Of a stretch of 64,000 nucleotides of DNA, positions 1 through 14,898 are shown piece by piece (positions within the stretch are counted from its first letter, which is position 1; each line of letters opens with the position of its first letter). A program made the position numbers and the translations under genes. The stretch comes from Oreocharis arfaki (taxonomy: Eukaryota > Chordata > Aves > Passeriformes > Paramythiidae), in assembly GCA_013398015.1 (NCBI GenBank), contig VZRR01005742.1, positions 20,481 to 84,480 of the forward strand. The letters run 5' to 3'. A model generated the notes under the pieces. The model had not been told where the DNA came from, did not search any database, and worked only from the letters and a program-made list of their open reading frames with translations.

Positions 1-3000
1 GGCAGCTCTCACTAGGAGTATTTGGGTGGAAGTTAATTGACTACACAGAGGCATCTCATGTAATTCTTTATACCTAAAGAGTATCCAAAAGCATGAATGG
101 GAATGGACATGTGGCCAGAACCTACATCAAGCTTGCATGCACCAAAGGCAGCTGAAGCCGGATGCGGCATCTTAGGGCATCCAAAATGACAGCAGGATTC
201 TACCTACAAGATGAGAATTTCCCTTTTTTCAGGCTGACAAGCAGGAAGGGAAGGGGAGGAATCTGGTTCACTTGACCTCATTTGTGAGTTAGCAATTTTA
301 TCTTACCAGTGTAAGAGATAACAGCTGGTAATTGAAGAGTTGCATGGATACAATGTGCTGGTAAATTAATTGCATGGCATTTGATTCTGCATTATTGAAG
401 CTGAAGGGTGCTTTGATCCTCAGGCTTCATATTCCCTAAGCACTGTAACATATCTTAGAATATATTTTTGCAATCAATGGCAAAAGCAAGTCTACATCTT
501 AATAATTCTGACTTTAAAAATAATGGCCACAGTAAACACAGAAATTGACTTGCTAATCTAGTCACATAAAGACAGAAATAATATGAATTTTCAAGCATTT
601 GTTCTGGAGTATGAGAACAGCTTAGAAAAGAGGGGAGTGCTTTTCTGAGCTACTGAGAACAACTGGATTGGGTTAGAGGGAAGGGAGTGCACGGGGTAGT
701 GCTAGAAATGAGCTGCCAGATTTGGTGCTTGATTCAGCTGCCCCCCTCAGCTTCCAATTCATGTTGCATAAGCAGCAGCACAGCCGTCTGCTCCCATCAC
801 TGCTGGTTTCCAGAGTGGCCTCAGTTTTAAACTGACAATCAGATGTTTGTGGTAAGAGTTGAGGAGAGCATCTGCCTTTCTGATTTTGTTTTGCCAACAT
901 ATGGCATTTTGTTTTTCCAGAACTTCTTTAGTATTTGTCACATTGAATTTACACTGGAATAACCTCTAGCTTAAGCTGCTCTTTGGCAAATCACTTTAGC
1001 CTTGGAGCTGGGTCAAACATTTATTGGTCCCTACACTATGGGCAGAGTTCACAGGAGATGTGCAACTCCTTCATTGTGAGGCTTTTAGGAATCCAGCTCC
1101 AAGAAGTAACAGTGGAGGACATAAAAAACCTCCTATCCAATTTAATCTAAAACAAATGGAGCTAGGCAAACACTACCTTGGGGAGCTAAGTGTTAGATTG
1201 TAGTCTGCACTTTAAGCATGGATTTTGTGACAATTAAATGCATTTTTCAGTAAATTTTCCAGTCCATTAAGATGATTATAATTAATTGCTTTAGTTTGAC
1301 AAAAATGTCCCAAATGTATTTAAATATGATTCTCACTTTAAAAGTGGCAATTAATTATAAGATCTGTTATTTTTCTATGTATAACAGTGAGTCCCATTTT
1401 CATAACTTGCTTAGGTCCAGCCATTTACCCTGTGGGAGATATTTCTATTTATATCAATAACTAAATATTGAGAGAAATATTCTATGACTTGATAATTATG
1501 GCATATGGTCTGATAAGAAGGAAGGGAGAGATCCAGCTTTAAGGGCTGTTTTCAGCAGTAAATTCTTCATGAAGTATTTGCAGTAAAACCATGTTACAGA
1601 AGGAACTCCTCCCCATAAGGATCCCAGCTTAGGAGCTCACCTGAATTTAGTGGGTGAATGCAAAGTTTCCCTGAAAACTCCTTGATTTTGTCTAATGATC
1701 CTTCCAAGCATTTGGAGTTAACTTGTTTTTCTAGGCCCAATTTAGGACAGCTGCCATAGAACATTAGTGTTCAAACAAAAACAAACAAACAAACAAACAA
1801 AAATTTTAAAAAACCTGTAAAACATGACAGTCCACAGCTGTACTCTGAGCTTAGAATGTCAGTTATTGCCTTTGAGTGGTGTAAGATATTTCTGTCAGAA
1901 ATATCAGTGATTTTTTTTGGTCAAGTAAGAAAATTACATACATTATGAAAATATTTTTTTAAGAAAAAATACCAATTTGGATACAAAAGATGCAGATACA
2001 TTCACATGTTTTTCTGCTGTCTTGTTCTTGCCTTCTGGTGTGGTTCTGGACTTTTATGCAAATCCACATTATCTATCCCTTTAATAATTTCTGCAAATAT
2101 TAGTCATTTAACTGAGGCAAAGTCCTCAGTAATGTGGAAAGCCATGCACTTTGTGAACGAAGAGTACATTAATCTGGGACACAGTGAGCCAGAAAGAACT
2201 CAGTGTAGGAAAAGAATGGGAAATACTGTTCATACTAGGGAAGGTCTGGTGTTTGAGCTATGGTTCAGTGATGCACAGATGTGGTGATAGGTGTCTTGTC
2301 GAGTCTACATAATTCAGCCTAGTAAGTCAAATTTGTTCGGAAACTGTTCCTGGTTTAAATTGCCATTAGCAGGTTATTTTCAAGATTAGCCATCTCCCTA
2401 CCTCAGCTCCACCATGAAGCCCGCAGGGACACTTCAATGAGCACATCAAAAGAAATTCGATCATGCAGCCACTCCTGATCTCACTGGGATCTCGGGTGCA
2501 CAGATCTCTTATTAATCAACAACCCACTGCAGTATCTGTCCTGTTACAAGCTGGAGTAAAGCCTCCCCCTTCTCCCCTCTGTTTCACGGGAGATTTGGAA
2601 AGATTTATTGGAAGTGCTCTAAGAAAACTTAACATTCAAGGTATAAACTATTCTTGTCAGTTATACTCCAAGGTTGTATGAGCTTTTTGTTCTCTAAGTC
2701 TTATCTAGGAGATTAGCAGCTCTTTAAAGACAAAACATCAGTGCTGTCTCATGGCAAACATAAAGCTATTCAGCCCAAAGTAAATTATCACCCTGTTGGA
2801 TACCATGTGAAGAATGAATTGGGTTTTCTGTTTGTTGACTTCTAAAATTGATCAAGCCACTAAGTACCCATTATCAGTCAAACGACCCATTTCTGTTAGA
2901 AAAAAAAGTAGCCATTGAGGAAACAATTTGTACACTATTACATCTTCCATAAATTTTAACTTCCCACTCTGTGTTAAACGAACTAGAGTAAATTAGCTCT

Positions 3001-3693
3001 TCACTTTCTTTTCTCCTTTATATTTAATTTCTAAAAATATTATGTTTAGTTAAATGTCAGGTTGGTTGCTGTTCAAATTGAAATTTTGGGGAAAATTCTC
3101 AACTTACCAAAAGCTTTGTCAGTTATTGCACTGATTTCAATTGCATGACTTTGTTCAGTGTGTTCTCTCATCTTGCAGCATCTATGTATGCTGCAAGTGT
3201 AGGACTCTATTCAGAGATTTCTGAGATTTTTCACTTCTAAAAATTTTCCATGGTGTAATATGAGTATCTTCTAATCCTGGGAAAAATGCTGATCTAAACA
3301 TACTGACTATGATAGCAGAACTGTTTTCACTTAAACTGATTCAGTTATCCATGGTGTGTACTACTTTTCTTTAACATTGACTTTGAGTTTCAACAAAAAA
3401 AAACAACTTTAAGATTAACAACGTTTTCTATGTGGCAAACTACTTTTCTACATATTTAGAGCACCGTTGTTTTCATCTTTTGTGAATGTCCAGGCATCAC
3501 ATTGTAGGATATTTAAGACACATAAAAGAGGTCCATTATATTAAATATATATATATAAATAAAAAGAATAAAAATATAACCCTGAAAAAACATGAAAAAT
3601 ACACAAGATTAAAACCTTGCGGTTTTCTCAATTGCAGAATACTCTTTTAAAGTGGCCAAAAAGGGGAGAAACCGCAATTTAAAATAAACTTAC
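1..3693 (-). other. GABRA1: GABRA1 intron after coding exon 5 (partial)
   Basis: This is intronic sequence running to the window edge. I looked for the next exon (the one encoding SYAYTRAEVVYEW) and did not see it. The stretch is AT-rich and holds an (ACAA)n simple repeat near 1771-1801 and a short (AT)n run near 3545-3557. No conserved coding segment is visible. Confidence 0.8.
1771..1801 (+). repeat. (ACAA)n simple repeat
   Basis: About six copies of the tetramer ACAA lie in GABRA1 intronic sequence. Confidence 0.9.
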
Positions 3694-3776
3694 AGCTTCC
3701 AAATTTCAAGGGGCAGGCATGTGCATCCATAGGAAAGTCTTCTAAATGCATTGGACATTCCGCTCTCACAGTCAAT
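3694..3776 (-). CDS. GABRA1: GABRA1 coding exon 5 (83 bp, Cys-loop)
   Basis: This exon of exactly 83 bp has an acceptor ending ATTATAG and a donor AGCT|GTAAGT. Its first base completes the Arg codon begun in the previous exon. It then encodes LTVRAECPMHLEDFPMDAHA followed by CPLKFGS. The two cysteines are 13 residues apart, the signature spacing of the Cys-loop that names the pentameric ligand-gated channel family and couples ligand binding to channel gating. The exon ends in phase 1, as expected before the Tyr of SYAYTR. That next exon is not found in the 3.7 kb to the left, so the gene runs off the window edge. The five exons here cover about 186 codons of a protein usually about 455 residues long, so roughly 60% of the protein is missing from the window. 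Confidence 0.96.
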
Positions 3777-5582
<1,806 letters not shown>

Positions 5583-8500
5583 CTACATCAATTCAGAAAA
5601 AAAAAAAAGGGAAACACTTATGATGTCATATGATGCAATATGAGAACCTGAAAAATATGTTCTTACCATTCCCTAGAAGCAAGAGGACTATTAATGAAAT
5701 TAGTCATAATCAAAATGTTTATTTTCTGTATTACTTACAATGTACCTGAAGCTGGTTATTAAACAGTTACAATATCATTGCTGTGTTCAACAGAATAAAC
5801 ATCAGGAAGAAGAGTATTTCAAAAGTTGCCCATCAGTTAGATTTAATAAAATGGAAACAAAATAATTCACCCTTTTCCCACTTAAACTATACTTTGAAGC
5901 TGCAGATAGGTGGCCACTATGCATGGCCCAGGAAATATGTGTCAGAGTAAAATAAGCCTTGTGAGACAGGGTCTTACAGCCTTTTGTTCTAAATGTCTTG
6001 TGAGCAGAAACATGTAATCAACCTGCAGAAAGTTCACAGTTCACTAAAATTATGTGGTCTGATTAATGAGATGTGGAATGGTTCATTGGGCTAAATCATT
6101 GGACTACAAAGAGGACAAACTGAGGACAGTTTAGGGCCAAGAGTTACGGTCTGATTCCACATGGACTGGGCCAGTGGGGAAGAGAAGCAGCGTACATGGG
6201 GACAGCCGAAACAACCAACACTCACTACAATAGGAAAGAAATAATTGTGACAAAGCAAAAGGAATGAACCTAAGACGGAGAGGGTGAAAGTAAGAAAGAT
6301 ATGTTGGAATATTATACACAAAATACAGATGTATGTGTGGTGAAAATGTGAAAAACTGTGAATGCAGTATAGTCTTTTCCCAGGGAAAAGTTCTGCCCTG
6401 ACGTGGAAGTTCAGTATGGGATTATCCTGCCCCTTCCATCTTTGATATTGTGATAAACATCAAAAGCAGTTATCCAAACGTGGTTCTAAATTACCCTGAA
6501 TGAGACTCTTTTGGCTGAGAAATGGAACCTTTGCTGAGATCGCCTGCGAATGGAGATGACCAATCCTGAAATAGAGAGGACTCCTGTGTGTGAAGGCACA
6601 GAGAGCAACAAGGAAAAGAGCTGTCTTGACAAACATATTAGGAAAGAGAAACATTCAAGAAGAAGTATGCAAAACACCTCTACAGCAAATTCCTTTAGAT
6701 TTGTGGTTTTTTCTTTTTAGCAACCAGCAACACTCTATACAACATAAGCACTTTTGAGCGGTTTATTCCTTGTGCAACCACTGGCAAGAAAGAATAGTGA
6801 TTCTTACTGATGTGTGGTTTTCCTGCTTTTAAGGTATGAAATGCCTGAATAAATTTTTTGTTGACATGGAAATGTAGTTACGTGGGGTGTTATAATTTTG
6901 GGTTTGTTTGGTGGATTTTTAAATTTAATTCTGTTTTATTTATATCCCAGATCTATGAATCATTTGGGTGCATACTTAGTTGTATTTCCATTTTTTTAAT
7001 CACTTGCTCAGTGAACTGCTGAAGCCTGAATTTATTCAGCTTCAGTGAAAGCAGATCGTTCTTATAATCAATTACTTGCTTCATAATTTTGCTGGGTCAT
7101 AGCCTTAGGTTGAATTGTGACAAAATCATGTCCCAGGTATGCAGCAGAGTACGAGAGAAGGAGGTGTAAAAGACAGTGTCAATCCTTAAAATTTTCGATT
7201 TCCTCCATGTTTTACTAGCACCAAAGAAAACTTCCTCCTACACACGTGGGAAAGGTAAAAGACATGCGCAGAAAGTGACATCATTTCAGCGTGCATGTAA
7301 GCCATTCCCTTTTTCTCTTTCAGCTGCAAAGGAGGTGAGTGGGAGGTGATACAGGTTGAGAAAAGAGAGTCTGGTTTTTCATTTTATACAAACACAAGGT
7401 TCATTTGCTGGAAAAGGACAAGGAGTCAGAAAGATTTGATAAGGGTCCTGACAGTGTAAGATAAAAATCAATTAAAAAGTATCTGACAGGTCATGCCTGG
7501 CACAGACTGAATCTTTCCCTATCCCAGGCCATCGCACTGTATAGAATGAATTAATTTTGGCCGGGATATCTCAGCTTTTCAGCTTTCACTACCCACTTTA
7601 GCATGTACATTAATTCTCCTCAAATGAATTCTGACAGATAGCTGATCTTTAGGGCCAAGCCATCAGATACTCTGATTAGGGCTTTCTTCTACAGCAGGAG
7701 GACATACAGAACAAGGGAGCAGAAGGATTTTCTCTAGACTGTGTACAACAGCAGAGGCCTATGTTCAAACATATGAGTGAGGTGGAAGTCGGAATAAATT
7801 CTCCACAGCAGAGACTCTTCTTTCCATCATGCGAGGTTAAAAAAAGCACATTTCTATCTGCAATTTGAATAAATTATATGGTATTGAATATTTAAAACAG
7901 TTTGACTTAAATGTTCTCTAATTTACTCTTCTAATACCTCTCCCTGGAGATTTTTTATTCACATGGTAGACCACTCTGGTCTACATGAGGTGCTGTACAG
8001 GAAGATAGCAAGACATACAGTCATTCCTGAAAAGCTTACAGTACAGAAAAACTGGGAATGAAGGGTTACTAGAAAAAGAATTCTGTCTTTATGAAAAAGT
8101 TAATTTTAAAGTGCTTCTTATTCCAAATAATATACATCAAAAAATTTCACAAAAATGACAATTTTTATGACAATAGCCAAGTATCTGTTGATCAGTTTAA
8201 TCTACTATGTGAACATGCCTGAAAACCTGCAACGTTCTTCCAAAAAAATTATTTAATTTCAGAAAGTGCTTTTCTCCTGTTTAACTTTTTTCACAAGTAC
8301 AAGAACAAGCCAAGACAGTCTCTTTACAGAATAACAGGTTATGTCTATGCTGCTCTTAGAAGAGTGTACTGAGAGTGGGTGGGAACACCATGCATTCCCT
8401 GGTTTATCCATGAAGTGCTTCACTGGATCCCTGCAAGCAGATGGCTGAGGTGTGCCAGCATCTCAGCGTGGCTGTGCTTTCCTTACACTCAGTGTGAGCT

Positions 8501-10135
8501 GGAGGAGCCCCTGGCCAGCCTCAGCCCCAGCCCGAGCTCACACACAGCACATCCTCCCTCTGCCTGCCAAAACCGCTGCTGTGCAGCTTCCCACACCCCA
8601 CAGTCTGGGCTGCACACAGGGGCAATCTGGGGAGCCCTCAGCTGAGGGTGTCTGCAACCAACCTGCCCTATGCACAGAGGACTTTGCACTAAGTGCACAG
8701 TGAAATTAATATAAACTCCCTATTCTGCTAAACTCTTCCATTTATTTTTCTGTCTCTGATTTCACACCTAGTTCCTCAAGCAAAAGATTAAACATGAGTA
8801 GGCTGCACACGCGTTACTTTTTATGGGACGTGAGCAGGAATTTTACACTAAATATTTTCTGTGAATTCTTTAGTTTTCAAAACATGAACACCTGCCTCTG
8901 TACACACATAAAGCGGTCATACACTTTATGAAGAGGATGATAAATTCTTTCTTCTGTTTAACTGACTGAAAAACAGGAGCCAGCGTGGTATGAGTATCAT
9001 GGCATTGGTTGCAATTATAAATTTGACTGTAGTTTTATCAATGTTTTTTTCCAAGCAATCAAAAAATGGTGTCTTTTCATAAAACTCACTTAGAAAAATA
9101 AACTTGTCTTGTAAAAGTTACTTTTTCTGGTTTTGCATTCCTTAACATTGTTTTGAGTAGTCAGAAACTTGTAATCACCTGGTGTTTAAGGCCTGGCTAC
9201 ATTTTTAGTTCAAATTAAGCAGCCGACAATTTTGCAGTAAGAAATGGAACTTGTTTCCTTTCCTCTAATTATTTTTTCTTTTTTTTTTTTTAATTATTCT
9301 TTTGGTAAGTGTATTTAGTTAAATGTAGCCAGCTACAAGTTTGAACTGCTTTCATTTCTTCATTTAAATTAACAAGGATGTTTCCAGCATTCATCCTAAT
9401 ACAGCATCCAGCAGATACTGGTGGCTGCTGACCAGGCTTTCCCTCTCAATAGCAACCTCCTTGTGCAAACCTCATTCATAGGCAAAATTTTTAAGTACCT
9501 TATCCGTATTTCTACACAACTCTTAATATCTCTTAAGACCAGGGCTCACAACATCCTCATTCAGTTTTCTGAACTTCTCCACTCCCTGCAGTTATCTGGA
9601 AATTTGATTTTAATATTCATTCCCTAAAGAAGTGACACTAATTCTCTCATTAATCTTCCCTTCTCTTTTTAGCAGCCAAGATCTAGGAAATTCACTTTCC
9701 ATTGATCAGTAGCTTTTAATATAAAAATACAGGTTAGACTGTACAGATGTCACACTGTAGGCGTAAGTGTTAATTGTGTTTTAAGATGATGATCTTTCTT
9801 GGCAAATTGGATCAACGATGTGCCAGCAAGGACCTAAGCAATCACTCTCAGAAGAATACTGATCCAAACCCTAATGCATTTCCTAATATATTATGTAGCA
9901 AATATAAAGTCTGTTAAAACACGTTATTAAAGTCACTGCGGCTTCTAATTTCAGGGCACTTAAATGCAGTGGCAGCAGCAGGAATGGCAGCACACAAAAG
10001 CTGAAGGCATTTTTGGATCAAGGGCTTAAAGAGAACCCAGCCTTAAAAGGGGTAAATAAGTTATTGCATAGATCTTCCATCCTCCAAATTAAAAAAGAGA
10101 AAATGAGTGCTGTAGAAATATAGGCCAACACTTAC
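5583..10135 (-). other. GABRA1: GABRA1 intron between coding exons 3 and 4
   Basis: This 4.6-kb intron is bounded by GTAAG and TGTAG on the minus strand. It is AT-rich except for a GC-rich islet at about 8430-8660 with many CAG/CTG and CCC runs. The islet looks like unassigned, possibly decayed repeat sequence. Short open frames there, up to 88 codons, show no protein family. Confidence 0.8.
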
Positions 10136-10203
10136 CATATCATGGTCTGAAACAGGCCCAAAACTGGTGACGAAGATGTCAGTTTTCACTTCAGTTACAC
10201 GCT
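10136..10203 (-). CDS. GABRA1: GABRA1 coding exon 3 (68 bp)
   Basis: This short internal exon is exactly 68 bp. The minus-strand acceptor is a pyrimidine-rich run ending CATCAG, and the donor is GATATG|GTAAG. It begins in phase 1 (AG completes a Glu codon) and encodes RVTEVKTDIFVTSFGPVSDH followed by DM. This is the first beta-strand region of the Cys-loop receptor extracellular domain and matches alpha-1 throughout. The exon ends in phase 0 and joins the EYTIDVFF start of the next exon. A 10.1-kb intron separates it from coding exon 2, and that intron carries an LTR insertion near 11.5-11.8 kb. No substitution or break is visible. Identity and both boundaries are well supported. Confidence 0.95.
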
Positions 10204-11515
10204 CTGATGAAGCAGGAAATTAGGACAGTGAGTGTCTATCAACAGCCTTCATAAGATCTAACCACTACCAATTCTCACAATAAATAGAAAAATTATTGGC
10301 TTTGATTAGCCATTATGAAATTGGTCTGCAATACAGTCCTAATAATTTAATGCTTCTAGATGTAATTTCACAGTCAATATTGTCAGCAACAGTTTTTTTA
10401 TTACAGTTTTTCCACAGAACTTTTTGAGATGCAGCAGTATAGCAGCTGCAGTCTCGCTATTGTGGAAATCTTTTCACTCTTTTATAAATCTTCTTGTCTG
10501 ACACTATAACCAGTGCTAAATGTTGTACACAGTATTCTATAATCTCATTTGGTACTTGGTTTCTGGGCAAACTAAAATAAGGTCTCTAGTAATTAACCTT
10601 GGGCTTGAGAGTTATGTATTTCGTATTGAGACACAAGAACATAGAAGAAAGAGAGAGAATACATTATGGTGTATACAAACATGAATGTACTTTATTGGTA
10701 TGAGTTAGAAATGGCTGTATTACCCTTTACTTCAATAAACAAAAAGGAGTTAAAACCTTTCCAAATAAACATCAGCTAAACTTCCCTACTGAAATCATCT
10801 GTTTAAATGTTTTCTGAAAGTGAGCTCTCCAGCCCTTTAAGCCTCAATGATAGATTAGTATAAACAATACTTCAGAAATCTGTAACATGTACATAATACA
10901 GATTATATGTACATGCTGTATCACAAAGCTAGATTCCTCTGTGATTTCCAGGATGTAAATTTGCTCCATGGCACAATGCCTTTGGACATTTCAGAAGAAA
11001 CTAGTGACTTTAGTGGTCACAAGTGTTGAGATAGCTAAATTGGTGTTGATCTTGAGAAAGAGATCAAACATCTGAGTTCTGCAGATGGACTGGCAAAAGA
11101 CACTTTGAGAAACACCCAGGCTTCACCTCCCCCCTTTCTCTCCTCTCCCTCTACACACACACAGGATCAGTCACTTCTGAGCATAATGGTATTTTCTAGG
11201 GCACACATAGCAAGATATTCACCCAGGATGGCATATATCAAAATACCCCTGCTGAATTAAATATAGCTGCAGGGAGTAACACCACCTGGAGGCAGGAATC
11301 CAAGCAGTGTTGAGTGGAGCTAACCCCATCAGCTTTCCAAAGTTACAGTGACGTAAGTCTGAATACATTTACTATTGTGCTCCACTAGTCAGCGTGAGGA
11401 TCTTGGTAGAAGTTTCAAATGTGGAACGAGTGGTAACATGTTGTTTTGGTTTTTCAATGCATGCCTTGTTCGTGTTAGCAGTGAAAGACTTTCTCATAAG
11501 TTGTAAGATAAACAA

Positions 11516-11801
11516 TGCCCATGTTTTTGTAACTAATCTTTTCTAGGCTGTACTTTCAGAATTGTTTTGCATTCCTTCTCCGGAGGCGGAGGAAGGTGAT
11601 GGACTGGATTTATATCCTATCAATTTGGAGAGGCTTAACCTCTTCCTCCAATTGTTGATTGTCTGTACATATGTATATAAGTGTGAGAATAAACGAGGGC
11701 CGGGCTTTTTGCCCGTTGGCCCGAGACCTTGGCGTGTGTATGAAACCTGCGTCCATGCCTGATTGTTAGTGCCGATCTGCGACATCTGGACTGCTAACCC
11801 A
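11516..11801 (+). mobile_element. Likely solo LTR of an endogenous retrovirus, in a GABRA1 intron
   Basis: The segment begins TG and ends CA and is flanked by AACAA at 11511-11515 and 11802-11806, a possible 5-bp target duplication. It contains a TATA-like ATGTATATAA at 11671-11680, a polyadenylation signal AATAAA at 11688-11693, and just after it a hairpin CGGGC-TTTTT-GCCCG at 11701-11715. This order is typical of the U3/R part of avian LTRs. The base composition and CpGs differ from the surrounding intron. No internal retroviral genes are present. The flanking repeat is A-rich and could be coincidental, so the borders are less sure than the identity. It is on the plus strand, antisense to GABRA1. 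Confidence 0.6.
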
Positions 11802-14800
11802 AACAAAGCATGCAGTGAAAAACCAAAACAACAGTAACATTTCTGAAATAACTTTGAAAAAATAAATAAATTGAGCAATCTGGAATATTGAAAGTAATCC
11901 TAAAGAAAACACAATAGTACATGTAAGTAGACATGCAGCAGACACAATTTTTCCAAAGACTAAGAAATACATATGTAGATACTTGTATAATGTTATTTGA
12001 ATATTGTGAAATAATTAATTAAACCCCCCCATATTTAATACAACCCTCTGATTTCAAAAGACTTTGGCCTGCTTAAATATGATTTGCTCCATCTGACAAG
12101 AAAATTCGACTGAAGGGAGGTAAAATAAGGAATCAGGGTTAAGCAGCCAGTTACAGTGTACATTTCTGTATCTGTGCAAAAGTCCTAATGAGAATCAGTG
12201 TTCCACAGTGCTCATATACAGGTCTTTCACTTTCATTCCATAAAGTGTGCAATTTCAAAATACATAAAAAAGGAAAAGCATTCATATAAATATCTAGTGT
12301 AGATACAGTAAAATATGTCCTTTTGTGAGACAGCAAAAATCAAGAAGTAATATTAGATCTGATTATACTGTCAGTCTAGGAATGCAGTGGATGACCCATA
12401 TTTTGTTAATAAATTAATGCAAAAATTAGGTGGTATCAAAAGCAATCTTCAGGACTCATAAAAATGATGAAATTTCCAATGTAATATTCTCAGCCAAGGA
12501 AATTAAAATACTGTGATGTGGCTGAACTGCTTAATATTATTTTTGTTCTTTGTATCTGTGACTCAGACAGGTACAGTGACTATTGAGAAAAGCACTGGAT
12601 AGGTGAAATTTCCTCCGTAGGTGTCCAGCTGAATTAATATGGGACCTCATTGTTGTTTACAAACTCTTCAATTGACTTAAAGAAATTTCAGTATTTTCTT
12701 GCCATCCAATTGTCTCTGGACTTAAAATAAGTTCATGGTGAGAATCTGACTTTCTGGAACTGAAAGAGGCATATGGTTATTGAGAAATTACTTGGCTTGG
12801 GAGGGAAGGATTCAGCCCATCACTGTCACAGTTCAAGGGCCTGTGGTCATGTATGAAGCAGCAGGCAGAAAAAGGACATGGAGACTTCACAGGGTCCAGT
12901 AAAACTTTGCTGAATGGACTCCAGCTACCAAATCCAGCTACCTTTTCGTAAGACTGAGAAAGTGATACCATCCCAAAATCTACTGGCCTTTTAAACACTG
13001 AAAAGTGAATATCAAATGGCTTTTAAAGGTCTTCCGTCCTTGTTCCCTACCCCTCTGTCTGCTTTCCTCTGAGGCACTTTGGGAGAGAGAAGATTCTAGA
13101 AGCTCTTCAGACATAAAAGGATGATCCTTAAGAGTCCCAGTTCTGAGCAAGGTTCTATTTAACATAATTCAGCTGGTTTGCCTTGCACAAACACAGAATA
13201 TGCTCTCTGAGTCAGCAGCATACCATGTTGTGCTATCCTCAATTCTGGCTTTGGGAGACATGCAGTCATAGAAGAGAGGCTGAGGCTTAAGGAAATCACT
13301 TGAGGACACAAAATGGAAACTTAAAGACTTTTGCATCAAGCAGGAATATTTCCAAGGGAGTGAAAAAATAATTCATGCTTTTTATATCTATAAAATGTTG
13401 AAAATAATTTAAGTGGCACATAAATCACATGAAAACTAGAAAATTCAGATTGTGAGAAAAGTGAAAAGAGATTGTGTTATATTCACACTGATTACACTTT
13501 CGCAGTGCACCTGATCACTTCAAATGCAGATAAACCAATGTAAAGACCACCAATTTTTTTCTCCCTTTGGTATGTACCTAACTTTCAAGACCAATGAAAA
13601 AGTGTGTATCAAAACACAGAAAAAGATTAGCTGCTCCAAAGCCATACGGAAGTTTTGAAATTTTTGTTTACTGTTTTACTAATTAGATGATTCAACTGTG
13701 CTTTGTTAAGTGCTTCAGAAGCTGTGAGTCACTCCTGCACAGGACATGTGTTTACTCATACAGTTAGGATATATATTTAGAATCAAGTTTGAGCATGTTC
13801 AATTTGCATCTTGATTACCATGGGAAGGCTTAAATTGTGCTTCAAATGCTCAGAATGCATTTTTCAGGAACCACAAATCCTGAGCTATATTCAAAACCAT
13901 CACAATATCCCTAAGAACTAGAGAAAACTCTTAGTCATTGACCAAAACAGGCTCAGGTCAGGAGCTGATTGGATTGCTGAAGAGAAATCCAACAGTTCTA
14001 AAGATGCATTAAGTATTTCTCTTGACTATGACACGTATCTTATGAACCAAGAGTAAGTAATGTAGAGATATCTGTAGAACGTGTAACTATTTCAGTAAAA
14101 AACCCTAAGGAAATTATTAATGACTTACTGGTTTTACTGTAAGGCAACCACAAGGCCCAAGCAGTTACTGAGCAGCAAAAAAGCAGCTGAATACGATACC
14201 CAGACACTCTGGAACACAGCTTTAGGCAACTGATCCATGTACAGCTATGAAAGCATCAGTCAACATCAACTACTGTAATTTTACTGTTCACAAATACTGT
14301 GTTTTGCTAATGATGCTAGACTAGCGTAAACTCAAAATTAGTAACAATAAATATTTTGATTTAAACTCCCGGGGATCTCATTATTGCTAGAATTGTGACT
14401 GGATTATAAATTGAGAACAGAATAAGAAGTACAGATTTATTTAAACAGCAGGAAATAAGCCTATTTATCAGGAGAGACCATACATTAACTGTTTCCCTTT
14501 ATGACCTGTTGGTATTTGAGCACAAGGCTTATTTGAATTGCACATTTTGGTGGTTTAAGTTAACTCCATTTTTTGGTAATGCACTTGTTCTTCCTGCGTG
14601 TCTTGGGTACATCTCTGCTATAATTATTAACATGGAGGAGACTTTTCCTCTGGCTTTGAATGAAAGGAATTTTGATACCTGTGCAGTGTACACTTAGACT
14701 AATCAGCCCAGCTGTGTCCTGTGAAGTATTTTGATTGAAGAACCACAACAAATACACTCACAGGAATTTTGTGCTGCTGCTTCAGTAAGAGTAGAGACCA

Positions 14801-14875
14801 AAAGGGAGAAGACGGAGCTGTCCTGTGAACACCCGCTGCAGCCTGTGCTGGATTTACTGGGACTTGCACATGCCA

Positions 14876-14898
14876 ATTAACAGCTCAAAGCTGTTAAT
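14876..14898. repeat. Perfect 10-bp inverted repeat, 3-nt spacer
   Basis: ATTAACAGCT, then CAA, then AGCTGTTAAT: both arms pair perfectly. It lies inside the long GABRA1 intron. No known element was recognised. Confidence 0.85.

Noticed and set aside
8379..8703. GC-rich islet with overlapping open frames on both strands
   Set aside because: No splice sites consistent with an exon and no known domain. Other GC-rich islets in the window look alike.
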